From the NCBI RefSeq assembly GCF_030272615.1, contig NC_081408.1:621794476-621858475 (forward strand): a stretch of 64,000 bases of DNA, given 5' to 3'. A model generated the notes under the pieces. That model saw only the letters and a program-made list of their open reading frames with translations, ran no database searches and had not been told where the DNA came from. The position numbers and the translations under genes were made by a program. The stretch comes from Cryptomeria japonica. Lineage: Eukaryota > Streptophyta > Pinopsida > Cupressales > Cupressaceae. This document shows positions 35,901-47,900 of this stretch, one piece after another (the first letter of the stretch is position 1; every line of letters begins with the position of its first letter).

Positions 35901-38900
35901 AATGCAAGCTCCTCACCTGCAATGCTAGCAGCTATGGCGGATTGGCAAACCTCTGACATCTTCCCAACTGAAATAGGGAATGTCATTCCTGTCCTGTGCT
36001 TCTCTCTCTGGATAACATCGAACTCTAGAAGCTATCTCACCACTTCCAACAATATCATTCTGTCGGTTGGATACCTAGGAAGTCTGTAGGGTTCGGATTG
36101 AAACCCTTGAATGCTAAGGTATGTGAAAGTGGGGAGCTGTATATACCACAATCCATATTTTTCTATTAATTCTATTACGTCCTTGGACAATCTTCTGTGG
36201 ATTCCGCCCTGTAGCATCCGTGTGATGTACATAGTGAATGCATCATTCACTCTCTTATAGTCTTCAATTCTGTGCATAGTCAGCTGGGGGTAGTATTCAT
36301 AACTCTTAAATCGTCCTTGCCCATTCCCGACTTCACCTTTGCATATTAATCCTCTGTATGAAACAAATCGTGCAAGTAGGTACACCAGGTGGGAAGTCAT
36401 GGCGAAGGACTTGGATCGCTCTACATTTCTCAGCTGGAAATCCAGATTGTCACTTATGATCTTGGACCAATTCACTAGTGTTCCTCTAAGACAATCTTGG
36501 ATGAAGGAGAACATCCATCCATGAAATATTGCTCCCTGTGGCATCCCCATTACTCTATTGAGTAGGAATATCAAATTAGTATATTCCTCCTTAAAATCTA
36601 CGCACGTAAGTGTTTTGGGAGCTTTGGAATGATGATTCCTAGGTTCAATCATCCACTCTTTATTAATTAAACTCTTGCATACACTCATCTTCTTCGTGTA
36701 TTTGTCTGCATAATCTTCCTTGGTCACATCCTTCATGTCTGTTCCGCGTGGAATTCCGAACACCTCTGCAATGGCATCCTCAACAAGGTAGGTGATGACA
36801 ACGCCCTTAGGACTCTTGATCATTCTTGTGAGTGGATTGTAACATCGTGCACATTCCAGGATCAACTCAATGCACTGTATGGATTGTGGAAATCTAACGG
36901 CATGGAAAATGCCAATCTTCATAATATTCGCATATGCTGGGGGAGGAACCTGATCTCTGACTCCGAACATCCGACGCTCAATCTCATTGAAGTCCAAGAA
37001 ATGCATGTTTGTATCAACAATCTCCTTCCATTTGGATGAAATCTTAAACTCTGGATAAAATCCAGTCTCCAGCGTCTTCAACAGTTCTTTTCTTTCCTTG
37101 TATCCTGACTTTGACATCGCACCTGTACGAAGCTCGAAGTTAGACTTAGGAAAATGTTCGTAATAAAATTCTCGACTTTCTAAAGATTTAGCTAATTAGA
37201 GCATGGAGTCAGGAAAATCATCCATACACTTGGTTAATTTTAGCAATTACGTTCAATGTGTGACAACACTAAGGCATGGAAGCCTTCCATAAAAATTCAC
37301 TTATACCTCCTTACGCTTAGAAAATATGCAAGCAAAAAATGCAAAGGAGTATACGGGATTGATGATGACTTAGGAAAGGTGTGAAAGGTTGTGTTTTCAC
37401 ACAATGAATGTCTGAAGACACCTTCCGCAGTCAACAATGGAGGTCAAAAGTTCTGAAGACAACCTGAAAATCAGACTTTCAAAACATGTTGTAATCTTCA
37501 AAATGTGCATGAAATCAATAAAAATCAGTTTTATTGCTGAAAACAATCATTTTTTGGAATGTAAGTATGTCTGGTAAAATTTAGTTTTTTGAGGACAAGT
37601 CTGAAAATCGGATACTTCAGACTTACCAGCACTTTGCAAAGTGGTTTAAATCCCTGAAAATGGTGAAAAATTGCCAAGGAAACAGCCCCAAACAAATTCG
37701 CCAAAATTGGTTAGGTGGCTGGAAATGAAAATTTCTGAGGACAACCGCCTAACAATGGAGTTTCAGACCTGCAACAGCGATAAAATGGTTTAAAAAATGC
37801 ATAGAAAACTCCATAAAACACTTCCAAATGCTAAATGTTTAAGTTGGGATTGGCTGGGCGATAAAAACTTAAGTCTGAAAATTAATGGCAGCCATTAATG
37901 GAGGTCGAAATCTGAAGCAAACCTCAGATCTGAAGCGAATCAGTAGGCTGGAAGTGATGGCAGCCACCAAACATGTATGAAAATCATCAAAACATGGCAC
38001 CAAACACCTTCCAAGCAAATTCGAATTTTTCCTTAGTCTAGCGCCAAAATGGAATTCTGAAAATTGATGTCAATGGCAGCAATCTGCAACAATGAAGGTC
38101 TGAACAGCAGCGAAAATGGTGGAGGAAAAATTGCCCAAGTTTTCAATTATGAATTTTGCCAACTTTTACAAAAAATTGCTAAATTTGGAAAAAATCACCA
38201 AACATAGCAAAATCGAAAATCTGAAACTGGTCTTTAATTGCAGCCAAGGAGGATAGATCAGCAAGCTGGAAAAAATGGAGGAAAATAAATCCTCAATCCC
38301 ACACTTCACAAAAACGCCTTGCTAAAAAATTTGCCTAACTTGGAGAAAAATTGCTTTCATGGAGACACCTGGCAGAAATAATAATAAAATAATGCTGAAG
38401 TTCCTCTCATATACTTGCTTTCACCTCCAACTTTCACCACACAAGCAATGTGGGATTAAAAACACTTGTATAAATACTTGCTTGCTGAAACCCTAACTTG
38501 CTTCTAGAAGGTTGAAACATTTAATAATTATTGCAAGTTATTAAATTTGCTTTTAAATTTAAATAATCATTTAATAATTATTTAAAAGCAATCAGAATGG
38601 GGCTTATTTATTAAAATATTTTGATTTAAATTCAAAATAAAGCCTCTAGGGGAAAATCGCTATAGGTTGGGATTGAAAAATCCCTTTAAAAATCACTTAA
38701 GTGTCAAAATTTGCCCCATAAGGGAAATTCGACCCATGCTTGGATAAAAATCCATGCTCAATTTCATCAAAATGCACATAAAAACCCTCCCAGGGGAAAT
38801 TCGATGCGAGTTTGGACAAAAATCCAGACAAAAATGCACTCATTTTGCAAAAATCACCCCCCAGGGGAAATTCGATGTGTGTCTGGACAAAAATCCACAC

Positions 38901-41900
38901 TCAAAACTCACTTAACTTGGAAAAAATACCTCCCTAGTGGAAATTCTACCTTAGTCTGGATGAAAATCCGGACTCAAAACTCTTCATAATGTTTCTAGTG
39001 GAAAATCGATCCTTGCCCGGATAAAAATCCGGACAAAAATCCTTACAAAAATGCTCAGGGGAAAAACAACCTCAGTCTGGATAAAAATCCGGACAAAAAT
39101 CCTTATTTAGTTGTCATAAAAATCCTGGTGGAAAATCGACCCAGGCATGGAATTATCCTTGCATTCCTGTCCGCACTCCAGTTCGCACTCTCAGGGGAAA
39201 TTTGATGGCGGTCTGGATAAATCCTGACACTTAGCCAAATTTCAGCATCTCTAGGGGAAAATCGCTCTAGGTGTGGATAAACAGTGGGGGAAATTAGTAG
39301 CCAGTATGGATTCCAGGGGAAACCCATATGTATTATGGATTTCGAGTGGGGGAATGGGTTGGGTAGTCTGGAATGTGAGGGGAAAAGCACCTCTAGCATG
39401 GAATTTGACCGTTTAACCCTTGGAATAAGGATTTCCCTTAGGATTTTATCATTTTAACCACTCAAAATCACTCAGCGACTTTAAATTTGACTGGACTTAT
39501 ACTAATTTTCCAAAAATATGAGCGAAACGTTAGGAAAATATTGGAATAAAGTGCGAAACCAACTTAAATAATAGCTTAGGAGCGAGAAAGCAACTCCAAA
39601 AGTTTTGTGAATATCTTGGCAGTTTAGAATCACTTGATGCGTGTGTTTAAAAACACGTTAACGTTCAATAGGTCTAACAGTTAGCAAAACTTAGGATCAT
39701 TAAAAATATCATCTTTTGCAACTTGATCCTAACACTTCAAAAACCCTAGATGGCACTAGGCATGATCAAAACTCCGAGACTCGGGCACGGGAAACACAAA
39801 TTTGCCCACTAAGCAACCAAAACCTTAACCTAACAACATAGGAAGCTGGAAAAGAGGGGGTCCCCGTTAGCAATGGGGCGATGTGTGGAAAGGTCACAAC
39901 AGGTGGCAACTTAGTTGATGAGTTGACTTAAAGATGGTTTGATAATAAGTTGAAGTTTCTATATCAAGAAGTCATTAAATCGAATCTTGATTTGGCTGCT
40001 AAAGAGAAACCAGGAAGAGTGATAGGAGGTTGTGTGTTTATGAAGTTCAGCTTGCAGCAAAGACAACACACGTGCATGCAAGATAAGATTGCATATAATA
40101 AACTGCACCACGAAACAAACACACAAGTTAGGCTTGTGTACGGATGAGTGATAGGAGGTTGTGTGTTTAAGAAGCTCAGCATGCAGCAAAGACAACACAC
40201 ATGCATTCAAGATAAGCTTGCACTTAACAAACTACACCACAAAACAAACACACACGCACAAGTTAGGCTTGTGCACACAGACTACCAAAGAAAAATACAA
40301 ATATTTTTGGGTGATGCGAGATTGTGGAGATCCCGAGGATGCTCCTGCATCAGGATGATTTGATAATTCTTTGATACGGTTTACTATAGACAATGAGTTA
40401 CCTTTCCATGTTGGTAGTTTACTTTGAATCCTATCCAGTAGCTTTCTGATTCTTCTGAGATGCTTTCTTAGTTAATAATGGTGGCCAAGGTAGCAGCTAA
40501 GCAGGATTGCAATTACAAATTTGAAAATTCTCAAGAACTCTTGAATTTTGTTAGCAAAGAAAATCTTTGATTTTTGTGCATTAGTCCTTAGCTCTGATGC
40601 TGTTCCATGCCAGTTTAAATTGTTTCATATCCACGGGCTTCTTTGATTATTACTTGCCCAAATAGCAATCGAACATCTATGATTTGAAGATCTGTAATGT
40701 TATCAACCTTTGAGGTGATCTTCAATGCTATAAACATTTATATTCCTACTTCATATGTGATTACTTGTGATCAATAACAGGTTTTTTTAGTATAATGGTA
40801 CTGTGTTACATGATACATTCTCATGTTCCGACCCTAATATGTCTTTCTTTGTATTCAAATCAGCTATGTATAATGGCCATAATCGTCACTTATTCTTTTA
40901 TGCAATGAATAAAAATAATATTTAATTATACATGTTGGCTGGTGGAATGTTTAATTTTAATCTCTTTAGCGGATGACTTAACAAAGTAACTAATGGTTAT
41001 ATAGATCAAATGGTAATAATCCTTTTGGGAAGTGTGGATAAGAGAGAGACGTCTCTCTTTATAAATACGTCTCCTTCCAACAAAGAGTCACACTGAATGA
41101 GGAGTTTAAAGAGGGGCCATTGGGTGCCAAGGAAGGAGAGAGATAGGAGGAAATAAATCGCACAGGCCAGCAAGTTCGGGTTTTAGTCAAAGCAATACTG
41201 CAGTGGCTCTGTCACAGTAACATCATTCTGTTTGCTTACTAGAATCTTATCTGTATGCTGTTATGGTCCACCGTCAAAGAAATAGAGTCATGAAGGAACA
41301 ATATTAAATAACTTCTTCAATCATAAGACAATTGGCACAAATAACATAAGCAGGGTAATGATAACTTAGACAATCAAATTAATACTATCTCAGCAATTAA
41401 TTGTAATTTGACACAATGAATACAAGCTGAGTACAGTAATATGAGAGGCTATGCAATGAATCATGGATTCTCAAATCACTAAGAACATATTGATAAAAAT
41501 ATAAAGTATTTAAATCAGAATTTCAATGCTTACTTGTGAGGAGGGGATGAAGGTGTAATGGAGAGCTTAGGAGAGACTTGTAAGTTGGCTGTCCTAGAAC
41601 GACCCTAGTGACCTCTTGGACCTTGAGGAGTCTAGCAATCTGGTTACAGCCTGATCCCTAATCCACAAGGTAAGTAAGCCATGAAGAAGTTTGATATATG
41701 AGGAGAATGGTAGAGTCACCAAGTAAAGCAAGAAGGTTGAAGAAAACAACCTGCCTTGGGCTTGGGTAGAGAGACTGTACGGCAGTCCTCATAGCATCCT
41801 CCTTCCCCACTTCATGTTTACATAAATTGGAATTCATATCATAATGTAAAACTTGAATGGTTATTTGTCAAAGGGATGTATCTATTTGTATCTAGGTTTA

Positions 41901-44900
41901 TTATTATGTGCAGGAATCTATATTTAATCTTATGTTTCTAAGATAATAAGGTATAATCTCTAACAATAACTGTATAATTTTCTTATTCATGGGACATAAT
42001 TTGGAGGGGGACATTACTTACATCTAGAAGTAACAATCATATAGAAATTTCAAACACGTTCATAATTATGCTACGAAACCCGGGGACGCGTCCCCTACCT
42101 GAAAACCCCCATCCCAGTCCTGGGGACGTTTCGGGGACTTGGGGACGGCCAGGGGACGTCCCCCCCCGTCCCCAAATTGTCAAAATTTTGAGGGGACGTC
42201 CCCGAAACGGGGGGACGGCTTCCCTAGCTGTGGGGGATGTCCGTACGTCCTGGGGACGGCTGGGGACGGATTGGGGATGTCCCAGCCGTCCCGGGGACGG
42301 CCAGACGTCCCCCACATCTAGGGCTAGGGAAAAATATTAAAATAAAAAAAGTCGTATTTTCAATTTTTTTTAATGATGTTTTTTGCGTAATTGAGGCTGC
42401 CCCTTGACCCCGCAAGGGGAGATGCCCCTTGACCCCAAGTTGGGGGCGCTGCCCCCAAACCCCCGTCGAAAAATATAAGGGGGGAATTGCGCTGATGGAA
42501 GTAGTGAAAATTTAACCTCTGAGTCTGATTAGGCTCCATTATGTATTTTATTTCTTTAATATCTATTATGATATGCATATTGACAATGTGAATGAATTGA
42601 AATTCTGAATTATGAGTGCATATTGAGTATTGAGTCTATTGATAATGTTGTATGTTCGATGTTTGCATTCTAAAATGTTTTCATAGTATCATACACATGC
42701 TATATCCATGTTTTCATATGAATATAATGTATAGATGCATGCTTTATCCATGTTTTCATATGAACATTTAGAATTTTCCTATATATTTTAAATTTTCCCT
42801 ATATTTTATACAGCTGTCCCCTTTGCCGTCCCCCCCCGTCCCCAAATTTGGCAAAAAAATTTGCCGTCCCGGAAACTCGTCCCCCCGTCCCTCCATCCCG
42901 GAAACTTGGGTTAACGTAGTAATTATGTGAGGTGTATCAAACAATTTGAAAAACACATTATATAAGTGGATGAATCTCAACCTTTGGAGACATGTAACTT
43001 AGGTTAATAACAGGTCCTTTTAAAAAAGGAATATTCTGTGTCAATTACTGCTAGCAAAGAAAATTTCATAAAAATAAGACATCTGACATTTTACTATTGG
43101 TCCATTGCATGAATAATTTATTTATTTGCCAAATATCTAATGCGCTTAATGTAAACATGCCAGGTTAGTGTGCATGAAGCAATGATAGTGTTTTTCCTAG
43201 TTTGCTTAATCTCTGTACATTATTTGACTGTCAATTACTTTGAAATTAATTTTCTCTATTATGTCAATTATCTGAAAAATAATTAAATTCCAATACTTTA
43301 GGCATGCAAATATTTGAACTAAGGTGTGTTTTTTGGGCTTTACCTTACGAAAGAAGGGGTTAACAACTTAACCTTACTATCTCTATGCTCTTTAAATTCA
43401 AAAAATATTTTGACTTCCAGTGATGACATATTATTTCTGTTTAAGCAGATGCATGATGAAACACCTGCTCTAGCAAAGGGGGCTGTGACAGCCATGCAAG
43501 ATCTTTATGATGTAGTCATCCATGATTTGCTGTCAAACAGTTCAAGGTATTATTAGAAATTTATGGTTACATTTGAGCATTTTTCTTTACTCCCAAGGTC
43601 AAGGTATCTGTATATGAATTTTACATTAATATTTAATGTATTTTGTATTATTCGTATAATGATTTTTCTTTTTCATTGTTAGAGATTATTATGATACCTG
43701 GGGCATTGTCACAAAAGCAAGGAACGAAGGGCGTCTCTTCTCAAGGATGGAGTGGCCTAAAGATATGGAAATTGTATGTGATCTAGCAAACTTGAATAAG
43801 GATGAGGGTGATTTGATGCACATGTTATAGCAAGAATTTTGTTGTTCAGTTTTCTTTTCAATTATATTTTTTTGGCCTTATTTAGATTATTTTCACTGAG
43901 CTTTGCCTTTTGTTTTATTAGGTTTAGAAGCAGCTTTTGTACAAAGTTTACTCAATAACATGACTATGTACATTAAGTCCCGGTGGTCTATTATTTGTGA
44001 CATCCCCTACATATTTATTTTGGTCTTTCTCAATTGTGTTATATATCCTTATGGATCTGCGAGTTACACATATAACCGATTGATATCATTTCTATTAAAC
44101 AATAGTGATGAAGAAAGAAAATGGCAATGCATCAACAATAATGCATTTGTAGTTTCTACAACTGAATTTATGCATTGTAATTTTCTATTAATCCATTGTG
44201 TTGCTGGCAAACAATGATGATATTTATGAAAGTAAGCATTACAAATATAGCACCACTTTTATTTATTTATTTCTGTTCATCTATTTGATCTCCAAGAGTT
44301 GGGCTATAGAAATGTCAATTTTCTGTTCACAAGTGTTAATGCAAGATAGCTTCGGTAAGATAAATGGCTGAATGAGAGATAAATGAAGTCTCTCATTCAA
44401 TCATTTATCCTATTGATAAACTATCAACTTGAAGTTATTTTCATCTGATAATCATTCCTCTTAGTATATTGAATTTACTTAGTCAATCAATATCAACAGC
44501 ATGGTATATCGGTGATCACTTTCGGGTTAACTATGTATTCCGATTCACATCGGATGTGTTCCCAGAAAATAATTATCAAGTGCTTTCAGGTGGCAAAGTA
44601 TGCACCGCTTGGGATAGATAACATTTAGTTAGTGATCAGTGTCAACTAACATAGACACCGATTCCCATCGGTTATTATATCACACCAACCCCATCGTGAA
44701 TACCGATTAACATATACAACATGTTACGTGAACCCTGATTAGTATTGGGCTGGCAATAAATTAAACACTGGTTGATAACATATACCAAAGGGTGTGATCA
44801 AGTAGTAAGACATGACCGGTCAAGGCTCTGCTTGATTCTCACCTCTTGTATATATGTATCATTTGATAGTTGTGAAGAGGATATTGAAATCGAAAAATAC

Positions 44901-47900
44901 TCCTCTCACCTGTCAAACAAAGAAGATAGTTAGATTTATAATAAAGATAGAAAATTACATAGATATAGATAATACAATTAAGAATACATCTTGCATATTG
45001 AATTGTAAATTGAACATCATTTACATGGTATCGGAGCCAAGTTAAATCGAACTTGAGGCTGTTCAATTTTACGTAAAATTCAAATCAAGCATATATTCAA
45101 CATCACATTTCTCTCAATGGCTAGCGCTATCAGATTTGAAGACAGACTCGGAGGAGGTGATGACTTCTCCGCATGGAAATTCATAATTCAAATGATTCTA
45201 AAAGAAAATAAAGTTGAATCATTTGTAAAGACTGAAACTGAAGAACCTGAGACTGAACCTGACAAAGCAATTTGGAGAGAAGGAAATGATAAGGCTATCA
45301 AAATCATAGTTGATGGGGTAAGGAACAACATTATGCCCATTATAAGGAAACATGAAACAACCTTCAACATGTTCAAAGCACTTGAAGATGCTTTTGAGAT
45401 ATCTAACGCTAGTAGAATCTCGGCTCTAAAAAGAGAAATAAATCACATAGCCATGATAAAAGGAGAATCAGTTAATGCCTACTTCATTCGAATATCTGCC
45501 CTAAGGGATGAACTAGCAACCCTTTGATATGAGATCCAAAGCAAAGAATTAACCCTCATTGCTCTAGATGGGTTGCCTAGCATATGGGAAACATTCGTCC
45601 AAGGCATCAGTGCAAGGGATGAATTCCCAAAATTTGATAGGCTAAAGGCTGACTATCTCCAAGAGGAATCAAGGCAAAATAAGAAAGGGATCAAACAAAA
45701 GAATATAGATGAAGATCTTCAAGTTCTAAATACAACCTCAAACAAGAAAGGCAAGTAGACGCAATTCAGGAAGAGAAAAGGTCGTCACGGCAAGAACTCT
45801 TTCAAGAAGGACCTTTCTCAGATTCAGTGCTATAGATGCGACAAATTTGGGCACTATGTTGCCAAATGTCCAGAAAGAGCTAAGCAAGCCACATTTGCCA
45901 AAACAGGAAAATCTAAAAGGGAAGATGATTTCGAGAAGTATGTACTCTACTCAACACTTACAAACCAAGTATCAAACAAGGTTAACTCCTGGGTGATCGA
46001 CAGTGGCTCATCCAGACACATTACAGGGTTTAGAGAAGTGCTAGACTCCATGATAGAGGAGAATGATGAGGAAGTGACTATCGGAGATGATTCCACACAT
46101 CCAGTCAGAGGAGTTGGAACCTGCACCATCAAACTAAAGTCAGACATATCATTACAACTTAAAGGAGTACTATATGTCCCAGACATCAAGAGAAACCTAG
46201 TCTCCTTATCAGCACTAGAGGATAATGGGTACAGAGTGACCTTCATGGACAACAAGGTGTTGGCTTGGTCAAAGAATTCATCTATCAAGAAAGCTAAAAC
46301 CATTGGTCAAAGACAAGGCTACTTGTAAGAGCTGTGCATAGAGCTCAACCTAGCCCTAATCCATGAAACTACAGATGCTAATGAAGTTTGGCATAGAAGA
46401 CTGTGTCACCTGAATTTTTAGAGTTTTATCATCAATGTGAAACCTTGTCATAGGCCTACCTAAGTTAAAGCAATATCATTCAGGGGCATGCAAGGGATGT
46501 GCACTAGGTAAAAAAAAAAATGCTAAAGGTGTTTTTCAAAATAGTACTAGGAAAACAAGCGAAGTTCTAGAGTTAGTTCATTCTAATAAATCTAGACCTA
46601 TGTCTGTACCTTCTTTAGGGGGATGTTTGTATTATGTAATATTTGTTAACGACTACTCTAGGAAAACTTGGATCTACTTTCTGAAATGTAAAGAATCAGA
46701 AGAGATCCTTAATAGGTTTAAAGAATTCAAATCACTAACACAGAACTACACAGGAAATAAAATTAAAACTGTAAGAACTGATAATGGGGGGGGATACACA
46801 TCAGAATTATTTAAAGAGTTTTGTAAAAATTCAGGGATTAAGAGGGAGTTAACAATACCTTATAACCCTCAACAAAATGGGATAGCTGAAAGGAAAAATA
46901 AGACAATCGTTGAAGCTACCAAGCTATGATTCTTGATCAGAATCTAAATGTCAATCTTTGGGCAGAAGCAACTAGCACTGCTGTATATATTCAAAACAGA
47001 TGTCCTCACTCTCATCTTGAAGATAAGACCGCTGAGGAAGTATTTACTAAATAAAAACTTGACATTAGCCACCTTAGGATATTTGGATGCCCTATCTATA
47101 TTCATGTACCTAAGGAGAAGAGATTAAAATTAGAGCCTTCTGGAAAAAGGGGAATACTTATAGGATATAGTGAAACCTCCAAGGCCTACATAATCTATAT
47201 ACCTGGTCAGAGGAATATTGAACTGAGTAGGGATGTAATCTTTGAAGAAGACTTAGCCTTCAAAAGAGCCCAAAGCTCAATAGAACCTGAAGTCTATATC
47301 CCCACCCCTAGAATAGAGGAAGACTCTGCTCTTGAGCATCAGAGGGAGAGTCTTGAGGAAAATGTAGGTGAAACTCAAAACCCACCTAGAGAGAACCTCA
47401 AGAAAAGACCATTATGGGCCACCAAAACTATAGAAGAAGCTCAAAGTATGCTGCTCCTTCAGGAACCTTCAGAATAAGTATACCTAGAGCAACTTGAAGG
47501 GTTTGAGATTCATGATACAGAGTCTCATGTGTGTAGACTCTAGAAAGCTCTCTATGGGCTTAAACAGGCTCCCAGGGCCTGGGATGAAAGAATTGACACC
47601 TATCTCTCAGGACTAGGCTTTTCCAAAATGATGCAAATCCTAATCTGTACTACAAAATAAATAAAGGTGATATGCTAATATTGATGACTTATTAATCACA
47701 GGAAATGATCACCTTATAGCTCAATGCAAGAAAGATCTATCCAAAGAATTCGATATGAAGGACTTGGGACTCCTTCATTACTTCCTACGATTGGAAGTAT
47801 GGCAGAATTCTGACAACATTATACTAAACCAAGGAAAGTGTACCTCGGATATTTTGAAGAGATTTAGAATGCTAAACTGTAGACCCATGACCTCTCCTAT

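Noticed and set aside
39959-40363. Cys-rich ORFs on both strands that looked like small secreted peptides
   Set aside because: Both arise from the 130-bp tandem duplication; the repeated CCLCC-type words are a by-product of it, and no signal peptide is convincing.
42037-42340. Pro/Arg/Gly-rich ORFs on both strands
   Set aside because: They are shadows of the GGGGACG subterminal repeats of hAT-like element B.
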